Shown: piece after piece, positions 1 to 13,138 of the stretch
Layout of the letters: each line of letters begins with the position of its first letter
Numbering within the stretch: the stretch's first letter is position 1
Assembly: GCF_036373705.1 (NCBI RefSeq)
Contig: NC_089857.1
Location: 32,470,284 to 32,534,283, forward strand
DNA from: Amia ocellicauda
Taxonomy: Eukaryota; Chordata; Actinopteri; Amiiformes; Amiidae
Direction: 5' to 3'
DNA length: 64,000 nucleotides
Notes under the pieces: generated by a model
Databases searched by the model: none
Told to the model about the DNA's origin: nothing
Seen by the model: only the letters and a program-made list of their open reading frames with translations
Position numbers and translations under genes: made by a program

Positions 1-2005
1 CTACAACATTTGACTGTGGTCCATTCCTGAGCTGAGGAACGGGTGTGTATAAAATCAAACGATTATGCAGGTGGTTATAACAAATCACTAAAAGTAATGT
101 TTTTCAAAGATAGCTTTCCATACAGTTTTCATAGCGTAGAGTGTAGATCTAAGCTTTAGTTATACTCATTTTATTTCAAATCAGTAGGTTATTGATGTTT
201 ATAAGCAAATCCCCCTTTCCAAAATGGGTTGAATATCTGTCGCACACAGGATGTTGCATAAAACATGACTGCCTTCTCTCGTCACAAGGTAACGGGTAAT
301 AATCTCTTCCAGGTTCCCTTGGCTACAAGGGTAATTTACAGTTTCCTGTGACTCCTTAGAATAATATCTATTACTTAGTGGAGTTCTGTTCCCATACAAA
401 ATATATAATATAAAACCCTTTCAGTGCATTATTGTTAATGACATGTTCCTCTGAAACAACAACTGTCTTCCATGTGTTCACACTTATATATCTTTCTTGA
501 CGCAGCTAATATATCAGTACTATACACAATACTATTTCAAGCTCTTCTTGGCCCAAAAGAAACAGTTTTGTAGAAAACAAAAATAAATTTAAACAATTAA
601 CCCCCTTTCCCTCCGTCTAAAAATTTTTTGTTCTAAGATCTGCTGTAACTGACCTACAACAGTGTGGAAGGAAAGCTAGAAATTCCTCTCTCAAATGTTT
701 TACTTCATGTATGCTAAAGAAAGATAAGGTCAAGTCAACAGCCAGGCCAGAAGGTAGTTTGACCCCTGTTTGTTATTTTCAATGAGCATCTTGGAGAAGA
801 TGACAAACAGTATGATTTGAGTGTCTGCTCCTTAATCCTTGTATTGACCTATGGACTCTGTCCTCTAATATATTCTGCGTAGCTAGCTTGTCAGTAAGTA
901 ATGACTTATTAATTGAAACCAGATCTTTGTTTTCTGTGTATAAAAAGCACTGACTTTTAGAATGGAGTCAGAGCAACTTTGGGATCTTCTTGATTCACTG
1001 TTGTTCTCCACGCTGCGTGTAAAGGCATTGCAACAAATGCTTCAACCTGATTGAAGACTGAGTTTCTTCCACAACAGCCAACTTGTGTTGTGTTTGCTTG
1101 CTGGTTACATGTAACGAAACTATTAAAAACAAATGTATATCTTTGTGAAATCTGCACCACTCGCATTAAGTGCCTGCTGGTTACTGAAGAACGTTTAAAT
1201 TCTGATGATTTTATAAATGGGATGACATTTATACACAGGGTGCATTCTGTTTGGAAATGGTACTCTGTGATTGGCTGGGTTTTCATATGTGATTTATAAT
1301 TTTATTTTCAATGTGCCCCTTATCTTTCTCTACAGGTTGATTCTACACTCCATGATGTGACACACTGTTTTTTCCTGCAATCTCCATTCCCAGACTACCT
1401 TCACTTATTGTATGAAATGAATTTGTAGCTGATATACCAATATTTTAGAGAGTAATATTAATGTTTCCATATACTGTTTCAGGCTCAGTTTCCTATTATG
1501 AACTTATAAGATTCAATTAATAAGACAACCTTTGTTAAAATCCATTAGCCAGCTCTGAAACTGACCAAAAGTACTTTGTGAAGTGTTGGAATTTCTGTTC
1601 AGCACGATTTATTTTCTACTCCACATTTACACATGCGTCTTTGCAATTTAAATTAAAGCTCTTTACATTGTATAAATGTTTTCTTTCCAATCCAGCAGGA
1701 AGACATTACAATAAATACTTAAACTACCTGTAATTATGTAGAGTGAAGGGAAATATATTGGTAAACAGCGTTCATTGAATTTGTCTTCAGCTTTAAAGAA
1801 TCAATTAGACTATGTAGTTTTGTGGTTTAAACTGGTACTGATATTTTAAATTCCATTCCAATATACCCTATTATGTAATTGTGTAAATATATGTAATGCA
1901 TCTATAATTGAATCATGTAATGTAACTACAGCTTGTATTTCATTTAGCAAAGTGAGCCTCCATCAATAAATATGTCAACCACTACTACTCACAGTGCTGT
2001 GGCTT

Positions 2006-2044
<39 letters not shown>

Positions 2045-5000
2045 GTATATCACATATGATAAAGGAAGTGAAATAAAACAGGTATAACATGTTGATAAAC
2101 ATTTTTTGCTAAAACTGACTGCCTCACAGATGTTTTTCTTACAGAGCCGTACTTTTAGCAGCTAATAATGACATGTTCAGACTCTTTTGAGGTCTGTGTC
2201 ACTGGCTGGCCACTGTGAGCCCTGTAGATCTGATCATCCAGATTTTTTGTCATAGCATCTTTAATAATTTACTTTTCAAACACAAGAGGGCGATGTTGTT
2301 TCACACACTGCATTTGATCAAAGGACCAAATGACAAATGCTTTTTTTTTATGTTTTGCTGGTCATTGTGTTTGCAGTGCATTGTTGTCAGCTATGGGTTC
2401 CGTTTGAAAATGTACCAGCAAATTCAAAAGAAACTGTAGCCAGTTATACATGTAAGAAAAGCATTGTAGATATTATTGGGACAATGCAGGATAAAACAAG
2501 CAACATATCAGATGACTGAAAATAGTTACTGTTTTTACAAACTTGTACCTTGACAAGGCTGTTTTTTTGTGTTGATGTTTTAAACAATTATGAAGAATTA
2601 TACTGTAGAGACAACTGAACATTCATGAATGCATAGTACAAAGAGCCTTGATATTAAATACCTGATGCATGAAAAACGCATCAATATTTTCCTGAGCAGA
2701 AGTAGTGCCCTCACAGCTTTGTTTATTATTTATGTATGTGTTTATTTATTTAATAATGACCCTCTTATATTGGTTTAAGTGTGTATATAGCTTAAGCATT
2801 GATAATCAGATGATAAGTTTCACTCCAGCAAAGTGTAATGATATAATTGTACTTTCCCTGGAGTGGGTGAGATTTCAAAATGTAATTAAAGTGATGGCCA
2901 AATTAACATACTAAATGAAAAGACAACGATGAGGCCATTATCTATCCACTGCATCTTAATGATTCAATTTTTATTATGGATCTTCATTCCAGTCAGCGAT
3001 CACAGCCTGCCCTGTGTACAGTGAGCAGTGCTGTCTGGAGAAATCGGTGAGGTTACTTTCATGTCAAACTAGTTGAAGAAAGAGACCATGTTAACCTTGA
3101 TGGAGGTTAATGTCTGCATCTTGTGTGGTTATTTATAATAATCATCAAACCCCTGTACCTAACAGAGTGATAGCACACAGTACAGTATAGAATCATAAAG
3201 AACCCAAATTATGATCGCATATGGTGTCACTTCTGAGAATCTGCACCAAGTAAAATAACATCAATGTTTCACATCTTTACATTTGTTTTCTTTGTTGGTT
3301 TTACTTCTCAAAAGTACATGGATGCAACACATATAAGGATAATCTTTTTTGTATCAGCCACACATCCTATAAAGTCTATTCAATTACTAAAAATAAATGA
3401 ATGTGTATTTCATTGTAGGCGCTGGTATAATCACATGTATTCATATTTCTCCTTTTTTCCCTGAGCTGACCTTCCTATCAGTCGCAGTAAGAAGATCAAT
3501 GCTGCTTCAAACAGTCTGCTCAGCAGGTGTTGCGCTTCAAGTTGTTTGGCGTCTTGGGTTTCATTGCCCTGCCTTTTAAAGACAGGTAGGATTTACTGAA
3601 GGTCAGTCAAGGCCAATTATGAAAAGTAGCCAGCTTCATAAATCTACAGCCTTATGCTTATCACATTGATTATTTTAAAACTCTAACATCTGCATCATTT
3701 CTAAAGGAAGCAAGTACTGCAGTATCTTCTATCATCTGATTTTATTGTTATTGTGGATGTATTTTATTCCAATGCTAAGACTGAGCGTGAGGAAATTAGA
3801 CAGGAAAGTGTAACAGCCTGTAGTTAAAATAAATATATTGAACTGAGCTCACTGGGGTATTTTTAGAAGTTATTTTTCAGAGAAAAAGCAGAGAACATAA
3901 TAGAATATGCACAAAGTCAGAAATTAAATAATAGGAATATTAAGAAGATAAAAAGATAAAAGATATTTAAAAAGATGAAATGGTTGAAAATAATAATATC
4001 AGTTCAGGCTAAAAGTCCTGTATTGTATCATTGCTCTCTGCAACACAAGAACACATATTTTAGACATCCCCTACATTTCTATCTTATTGCATTTGTTTAA
4101 TTATTATTTATTTTGATTGGTTTAAAATCACAACCCACAGAGCAACAGCAATGACCTGCACCTGCTTTTTACTGGGCATGGTTTACGGTCACTCTGGAGG
4201 CTGGAGTATACAGGGAGGTTAGCAATGTTGAGTTCCATTTATAAGTATCAAAGCTTTTACTCTAAATACGTTATTTCTTTATATGAAAAATGTAAAGGAT
4301 AAAGGAATTATTATTATTTTGCTAGGAATTTTAAATGATCTATCCCTCGACCATAAAAAGTGGTCTATGTAAAAAATATCTTATATTCTGTAGATCTTTT
4401 TGTAAATACATAAAAGTAATAATTTTAAAATATTAAATCATTCTATTTTTTAAGCACTCTTGGAATATGTTTTCTTACTGAATTGTGCAATCCATTTTCC
4501 GATGGAAGACTGTACAGCTAACACTGCACTTTTCATGATCCAATCTACCATGTTTTCAGAGGAAGAACAAATCTGAGTATGTTAACATGGACAGTTAATG
4601 TACAATTGGACTTTCCTAGAATGAAACAAGATTTGTATCTTGTTTTGTGAACAGAGAAAACAAGATTCATGGGAAGTCCACCCAGCAGAGTAGAAATAAC
4701 CTGCAGGTGTTATTGCTTTGTTTACATATCTTGTTTCTTGTACATGAATAAACACAGGAAAACATTACACCCTAATAGAGTACTAATAATCCACATTTGA
4801 TGTTCTGTCTTGTCCGCCCAGATTATATACGGAGAATAGGAACACAGTGTTTCTCTTTAGAGCATTTCCTAGCAGCTGAAAACAGTTAGCTCTACTAGGT
4901 GTCGGCACATCTGCACTGTGCAAGAACAATTCGTTGTGCATTAACAGTGCTATGGAAAGACGAAGTTGCACTTAATAGAACTGAATTATGGTAATACAAT

Positions 5001-8000
5001 TTACAGCATTAATTGGAACTCCTGTCATTTTTCCCTCTGTGGAAATGGAATCACTTGGTTTAAAAAAGATTATAAAGTATTTTTAATTTATTAAATCTAA
5101 AATGTAACACCTGGCAAGCATAACTTCCCCTGACTCCATTTGAATATCTATTATTTATAAAGCCAGACATACAACTACAAACCTATGCATATAGTATGTA
5201 TATGTAAATATTGTTTTTCCTCATGTTCATTCTGTAGAGATCTATATATATATTATTTGACATTATTCTCATTATGTTGTCACTGGGAGTATAAAATGTT
5301 ATATTTCAGATAAGCAGCAGAATGTACTGCTAGACACAACCACAGGAAATATAAATAAAGTGAGACACTACATTTTCACACCTCAATGGCCCCAATAACT
5401 AATTGTTGCCAGTAGGTATCTCAGTTTAATCTAGTAGTATTTTTACACATTTCAAATATAGAAGTGATGTCAATTTAGATTGAAATTACTTAACAGTATC
5501 AATGTAAAGTATATAAAGTACTTCTGGGAAAAAGTATTATACTTCAGTGCCATGCAAGTAAAGCATTTTATATAATTCAGAAGTTGTAATTGAAAAGTTC
5601 TCTTGAAAATAGAAGAACAGCCATCGTGGGGAAGTACATTTTGATTCTAGTGTCATTGTAGAATCCAAGAAATCGTATTATGTAGACGTTGTGTCCTGAA
5701 ATGTTCCAGAAAGTTGCAGTAATTTCATGTTGTACGTGGTCAGCGTGCTAGCTATTTTTGGTTTGCTATGGAAACTATTAGGAGAACTCCATCCAGTTAT
5801 TAAATGCACTTAGACAGCATGTTTACCTACGGCTTGGGATAAGGATGAGCTATTCATCCTAACTCTTCATAATGTGCTGCTTAGGGAATAATGCATTTCT
5901 CTTTTTTCAACCACTGTAATAACGTTAATTGCAAATAATTGGGACACACCAAACACTTTTGCCTCACATATTTGTTAATATTTTCTTTAAATTCAACATT
6001 GCCTATTATTTTTGATTAGGACATGGCTCTGTTATAATGTAATAAAACAACCAATCACCTGTCTGCTGCAATAATGAAATTTAAGAAACAGAGAAGGGTA
6101 TTTAACTGTGTTTTTATTCGCTTTTCACATTACAGCATCAGTGTATCTATGGAACTGTGTTAATAATAAAAACATACATCCTCACAAATAAATTACATTT
6201 CAGCCAATTATCCAGAAATGTGTTGAATTTAAATAACTTTAAATAACTTTCTTATTTACCGATCTGTAACACCTGACATGCTGCAAAGAGCGAGTACGCC
6301 ATTCAAAATGTAACAATAGCTTTATTATATTGTAAAGCTGTTATACAATGTCACCAGGTATAACAACATGGACATTAATCATTAATCATTAATATTACTG
6401 TGGGTGACTTGATTACAGACTCACTGGAAACTGTTTGGGATAAAATCAGTTAAATACACAAAGCCTGCAGAGAAACAGAAGTTATCACAAATAGATAAGT
6501 GATAGCTTCACACATTAATATATTCAATGTAACTGAACCTGTTTCAGTTCCTCTATTGCTTGGTTTATGAAACCAATATGAGTCTTATAATTAAGAAGGA
6601 CTGTCTTTAATTGTATTGCATTCACCCCATGAAAATTTAAAGTTAAGCTACAGCTCCAATTATGTATGCTACTTAAGTCCAATTAACTCTTTAACATATT
6701 AGTTGAAATATTTAGGAATTAGAACTATATCATACCATGGACTGATGCCCAAGAGCCATTGAAGAAGAAGAAAAAGCAGCAGAAGAAGAAAATGCAGCTT
6801 CCCCTGAGCAGCTGGTAAACATTTACATGTAATGTTTGAAATGATTATACATCTCATTGAGAACTGCGATTGTATTAACTCTGAACTAACTCTTCTGCCA
6901 AAAAATGTTTAAACTTAAATGCAGCATACATAGAATCATATCAGAAAATGTAAGTACAGAAGGCTTTGGGACAATACAGAATCATATTGGATAACTGAAA
7001 TCCCAAAGACTCCTAAAAAACAAGCATGTCAGTGTAAAGAACATGGAGAACAGCAAGTACACAGAAAGTAATTGCAACATTATTGGCCTTGGTATTTGCT
7101 TTTAACATTTTTATTGAAATTCATGGACGGAGAAATCTTCAGATGTCATTTTTTAACTCCTTCCGTGTTTCCGTCTTTTTACATGTTTTTAACAATGTTT
7201 TGTCTGTGTATATGTACTCACATTATGTCTCTTATTAGCTTACAGGCCAGTTTAGTTAAAGGACAACGGGAGATCTGAACAACAGTTGGTGGTTAATTTT
7301 AAATAAGAAAAAATATAAATACAGGCCTTGGAAATGTTCTCTTGCCATTACAATTTTGAAATTAAGTATTAATACAGTTTATTATATGGGGAAGTGGCAC
7401 TGTAGGCCTCATCTTGTAGAAAATAGATATAACGAATACCATGTACGTTAATTATGAAGGGAATGTTGAACAGCAGGTGATGCATAGAATTAGAATGTAC
7501 TTTGTCCTATTTGTAATTTATGTAGTTAGATCTTATTACAGTGTGGGCTGTCTACTGCCTCCACTGTAATATGCTGTATATACTCATCAAAAGGCTACAA
7601 ATTGCGATTCCTTGGCACAAGTTTTTTTGGTACATATCCTCTAATGCTAATATCAAGCATGGAGTGGATAATATAGCGCAAGTTAAAGACTAAACAGGTG
7701 GATATGAAAACTGTCAGATTTAATACATGCTATTACATATATGCCTTAATGTAATAACAAGATGTTTTGCTTCCTGGAATAATAATGCAGACGTATTAAT
7801 TTTCCATTTCCTGCTTACGTTTTTAGTTCTCAGAAACAATCACTCCAGCATGAGACATACAGAATGACATTTTTCCATGGTATTTCAAAAATCAGTAGTT
7901 TACTTTACTGAAAATACTATGGAGAACTGTCTATAACATAATGTAACCATGCATTTAATACAGTGTTTTTATATTGTCCACATAGTTAGTACCTACAGTG

Positions 8001-11000
8001 CTAACATTAAAACTATTTTACCAAAACTTCTTAATTTGACATTGCAAGGCAATATTGTTAGCGGTGTATAAATATATGTTTAATTTGAAACCATTAACAA
8101 TTGCTCTTCAGAATAATTCACATGATTTTAATGATCAAGAACCCCAAAACAATGCTAATATAACAATATGTCTATATACTAAATAAAATACAAAAGAATG
8201 GTTCATAGGGATAGGTAATAGCAGATTAACAAACTGAGATCTGAAAAAATGTTTCACAATTAACCCCAAAATCGCATCTTCCAAGAGATAGTTCATGTAT
8301 ACAGTACAAACAACAGTATTTGATATTCCTGAAATCTGTAAGGTTTCCTTGGAAATATTACAAACATATCCCCGTTACGTTTCTTTTCAACTTAAAGAGG
8401 TGCTCCAATATATGCTTGTATGCTTTAATTTAATCGGTGTATGCCCTCTTCAGGAATCCATGGCAACAATATTTACAACCTTAAGACCTTCTATTAATAC
8501 ATAAGCAAGATTTTCATCCACAGAGCATCAGTCAGTCTAAGCAGCTCAATATATATTGTAATGTTTAATAATGCTGTTTGCATAGGAACCACTGAAAAAA
8601 TGTTTTTTTTTCTCATTAGAAACAGAAAATGTACTGCTTATGCATCAGTCCCAAATCTTAAAGAACCATTCAATGTATTCAGTGCCACAAGATACACCAG
8701 ACCCAAAGAAATGACGTCAGGGAAAAACACTTAGGTAACAAAGCAAACAGTTCATTCTACTTTCTGTGAATTTTGTCTACAACTGTTCATACCGTGCAAT
8801 TTAATGTTTTTCTCACAACTAGGCTATACATCTACAGCAGTCTACTGATAGATTTAACACCTAAAACCATTACACTGCTCTCTCAAGGCTCAAGACATTA
8901 AATTAAGTTGCAGTAAATATGACAGTTCATGAGCACCCTGATGAAAGTTTACCTCAGACAATCTGAATGCAATTGTAAATGTTTTTTACCTTGCACCTTA
9001 CTTTACCTTGGTAATGTCACACTGAAGCAATGCCACAGTGTCCTACTTCTAAAGGGAATAGCTTCTGTATGCCTGCTAACGGAAGAAGAACATATTGATG
9101 CTATCTAAAGGATTTGTCACTGAACCGCTTATTGTCCATGACAATCTTGTCAAATGGAACTGCGACCAGAGGAAGTACTAGTGAGCTTTGGAAATCAATC
9201 AAGAGTCGCCAGATGACATGGCAGACATAACTGGAAATGGAGTATCATTTCTTATGTCTCTACACTATCCAAAATTCACACTTAACTAAATATTACGGAA
9301 CAGGTTACGGAACCTACAAACTGTTGTAATGGATTTACCATTTCTTTCTCCTGAATTTATCTATACAGAATAATTGGTAGATTTTGCAACAGCTACATGT
9401 ATTTTGGTCATTGCTAATTAAAATCCTATCCCCAATCCCCAATAAGACCATGATTTTGAAATACAAGACATGTAGAACTGAACACAATTTCCTCTACAGC
9501 TAACTTACTAATCCCTGCTGGTGGTCTCTTTCACACAGGACTGTAACTCAGTCACCTAGGATTCAATTATGACGTGTGTTTGTGCCATCCATCACCCAGT
9601 CACAAAATCGATATTAATAGATATTAATGCTTGGATTCTTACTTGAATTGTCGCTCCTGTCCGTATTTATTAGAACAGGTTCTTGTTTGTTCTTTGTTTA
9701 TCCTGTAAACCAATCTGATAGATTAATTAATTTATTTCTTAATTCTCGCCATGAGGGAGTTATTCAGTTGGTCATATTGATGTATTTAACTGCTTATAAT
9801 AAATGATATGTATCTGGAATGTAAGATGGTTGAGCGCTGTATTTCCATGAGGGATGATGCAGTTGATTTCACATCAGCACTGAAGGCTGGAAAATAAAGA
9901 GGTTGAGGGAAGGTTGTTTTTCTTTTAATCTATGCTGTCTGACAAATTGTAAAGATGTGCTTGAGTGGCAAACCACAGTCTTTAGCCTTGTATTGGAGGT
10001 ACTAATTTAAAACTGAAACAGACAGTCAAGTTCAACTGGAACAGACATTCAAGTGGATGGCTGTCAGAACATGGGAGAGAGGCAAAAAAACACACAAACT
10101 AATATGTTTCAATGAAATGCTGGGTGATCATACAAATATCTGCATTAGTTATTAATCGTTTATGCCTTGTCTGTCTTTCAAAGCTTATTATAACGCAATT
10201 CAAAATGTATATCAGTGTGTGTGCGAATTAACAAAGGAAATAGAGGATTTAACAACTGTACAAAATATATGTACAATCCAAGTAAATGAAGAGGTACCCA
10301 GTAAAATAAAGTGTTTCTAGGATGCTGGTTCATTTCTCTTAAGTAAAAGACAACAAAATAAGGTAATAGACCATCAGACGTGTTTCCATTTGTCCTTATA
10401 TTTGTTGCTACATCCTTGCTATATTCAATGTTTCAATTTGTTATGTATTTTGAGGACATAGCACAGGGCTGGCGTGATTGTAGTCTTAATGTATTTAAAG
10501 CCATTAAAGCATCCTTGAGTTCACTGCTATGGGAATGTTGAACTATTAATAATATCATTTTCTGACATAGTACAAAGTGATGACTATAGTATTTCTACAA
10601 ATTGTGAAGCTATTAAAATATAAATTTTTAAATGGAGAACCAATACCTTGACTACAACAGATTTATTTCCATGTACTTAATTTTGCTTTTACTGAACACA
10701 TTGAATTGAGTTTTTGTATTTAGACTCTAAAAAACATTAATTAAAATGTATCAACTACATTGGTCAATATACATATTTTGGATCAGTGTTATATATCTGA
10801 AAACTAGCTAACATCCATCTAAAACATTTAACTCTGGCAATGTTGTATTTTATTATTTTACAAACTATTACATCAGAACAATTTTGTAGGAACATATTGT
10901 CCTATTGTTAGTGATCTCTGATTATTGCAATGTAACATCATCTGAACATTTCATGGGTCTGTTTCAGGCCTTTCAAAACATACCAATTGCAAATGTATTA

Positions 11001-11834
11001 TTTTAAAATCAAATACAGCGTATTTTAATTATATTTTCATTCTATGTAGTTTGTTATTTGTATGACTGTTGTGTGGAATGTAGTAAGATAAATGTAATTT
11101 TAGAACATTAATATTTTACACAGTTGAGACAAGATCAGCCTTTGTTGCCACATTATATTATATTATTCTGTGTTCACTTTATTATAATGGTGCCACATCA
11201 TGTGGTAATGATTCTATTAAACTAATTTCAGTCATGTATTCAGTCACCTGTAAATAAAACCTGAAATCAAAAACTATGCTGAGATTTTAAAAAGCAAAGC
11301 TAGACACACGATGCTGTTTTGTGTTGGTAGAATGACCAGACAACTGCTACATTATCTAATTAAACCCCTTGCTGTTTCCTTCTGCATTCACATTGTACCA
11401 GGAGTCAAGTAACAATGAATATGAAGAAGGCTTCTCGAAGCAGGTGGTGTTTTTGCTGAATGGATAAATAAGTAGATACCTGAATTACATCAAAGGTGGC
11501 TTGGTATACCATTTGCAATTCAATTCAACAGCTTACTTATGCTTCATGGGTAAGGCCCCATGGATTTCAAGACTGACTTGCCATGAAGTAACTGTCCATC
11601 CAAAACTTAAAATACAAACACATTAGTAAAAAGGTAAAATAATAAATATGTATACTTTATATGTATATATTTAATATAACTGAGGTTTGTGTAATTTATG
11701 TAATTAATAAATTGATGTTAAAACAGGGGAAGAAGAAAAAATAATTTTAGGTACATTATTGGTAAGAATGAAGACAGGAAAAGAGTGGTCTACTATCAGT
11801 TTTATTATTATTATCATTATTAATTTGAAATTAC

Positions 11835-11836
<2 letters not shown>
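1..11836. other. Gene-poor AT-rich intergenic DNA
   Basis: I see no supported gene here. The open frames are short (under about 110 codons), lack recognisable domains and do not join through splice sites into anything familiar. In the human order the gene beyond RMI1 is SLC28A3 and then NTRK2; no nucleoside-transporter or receptor-kinase segment was recognised. The stretch holds an (AAT)n microsatellite near 2.0 kb and AT-rich unique sequence. Conserved non-coding elements could be present but cannot be judged without alignment. Confidence 0.6.
2007..2043. repeat. (TAA)n microsatellite
   Basis: About twelve uninterrupted TAA/AAT units, visible by eye, in otherwise unique AT-rich DNA. Confidence 0.95.

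Positions 11837-11884
<48 letters not shown>
11837..11884. repeat. (AT)n microsatellite
   Basis: About 24 TA units, ending 25 bp before the left end of the Tc1 element at 11910. Tc1 elements insert at TA dinucleotides, so the proximity is expected. Confidence 0.95.
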
Positions 11885-11886
<2 letters not shown>

Positions 11887-11909
11887 GATTAATGATAATC
11901 ATTCATTCA

Positions 11910-13138
11910 CAGTGGGGGGAAAAAGTATTTGATCCCCTGCTGATTTTGTACGTTTGCCCACTGACAAAGAAATGATCAGTCTATAATTTTAATGGTAGGT
12001 GTATTTTAACAGTGAGAGACAGAATAACAACAAAAAAATCCAGAAAAACGCATTTCAAAAAAGTTATACATTGATTTGCATGTTAATGAGGGAAATAAGT
12101 ATTTGAACCCTTCGACTTAGTACTTGGTGGCAAAACCCTTGTTGGCAATCACAGAGGTCAGACGTTTCTTGTAGTTGGCCACCAGGTTTGCACACATCTC
12201 AGGAGGGATTTTGTCCCACTCCTCTTTGCAGATCCTCTCCAAGTCATTAAGGTTTCGAGGCTGACGTATGGCAACTCGAACCTTCAGCTCCCTCCACAGA
12301 TTTTCTATGGGATTAAGGTCTGGAGACTGGCTAGGCCACTCCAGGACCTTAATGTGCTTCTTCGTGAGCCACTCCTTTGTTGCCTTGGCTGTGTGTTTTG
12401 GGTCATTGTCATGCTGGAATACCCATCCACGACCCATTTTCAATGCCCTGGCTGAGGGAAGGAGGTTCTCACCCAAGATTTGATGGTACATGGCCCCGTC
12501 CATCGTCCCTTTGATGCGGTGCAGTTATCCTGTCCCCTTAGCAGATAAACACCCCCGAAGCATAATGTTTCCACCTCCATGTTTGACGGTGGGGATGGTG
12601 TTCTAGGGGTCATTCTCATGATCATTGAAACTCCACGAGGTGAGATCTTGCATGGAGCCCCAGACCGAGGGAGACTGACAGTTATTTTGTGTTTCTTCCA
12701 TTTGCGAATAATCGCACCAACTGTTGTCACCTTCTCACCAAGCTGCTTGGCGATGGTCTTGTAGCCCATTCCAGCCTTGTGTATGTCTACAATCTTGTCC
12801 CTGACATCCTTGGACAGCTCTTTGGTCTTGGCCATGGTGGAGAGTTTGGAATCTGATTGATTGATTGCTTCTGGCTCCCAGGTGTCTTTTATACAGGTAA
12901 CGAGCTGAGATTAGGAGCACTCCTTTTAAGAGAATGCTCCTAATCTCAGCTCGTTACCTGTATAAAAGACACCTGGGTGCCAGAAATCTTGCTGAATCTT
13001 GCTGAAATCTTTTTTGTTGTTATTCTATCTCTCACTGTTAAAATACACCTCCCATTAAAATTATAGACTGATCATTTATTTGTCAGTGGGCAAACGTACA
13101 AAATCAGCAGGGGATCAAATACTTTTTTCCCCTCACTG
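11910..13138 (-). mobile_element. Dead Tc1/mariner DNA transposon with long TIRs
   Basis: Terminal inverted repeats of about 130 bp lie at 11910-12040 and 13008-13138. Both begin CAGTG followed by a G/A-rich run and the motif TATTTGATCCCCTGCTG. TA flanks the right end; the left flank is now CA. Between them is a broken transposase on the minus strand. A near-perfect internal palindrome (about 12877-12977, arms about 46 bp, loop about 6 bp) lies between the transposase start and the right TIR. Intact relatives encode about 340 residues, so this 1.23-kb copy is internally deleted and non-autonomous. Confidence 0.93.
12117..12835 (-). pseudogene. Broken Tc1-type transposase
   Basis: Two reading frames carry the two ends of a Tc1 transposase. 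The N-terminal part (from 12835) starts [16 protein letters not shown] and contains the paired-like helix-turn-helix region ([13 protein letters not shown], then [12 protein letters not shown]). The C-terminal part (12117-12503, another frame) has [14 protein letters not shown] with the second catalytic Asp and [11 protein letters not shown] with the catalytic Glu. The middle of the protein, with the first catalytic Asp, is mostly gone, and a frameshift near 12.5 kb separates the halves. The product cannot be active. Confidence 0.92.

Noticed and set aside
6770-6800. GAAGAAGAAG/GCAGCAGAAG run near 6.77 kb
   Set aside because: Short purine-rich low-complexity sequence, not an exon or a true array.
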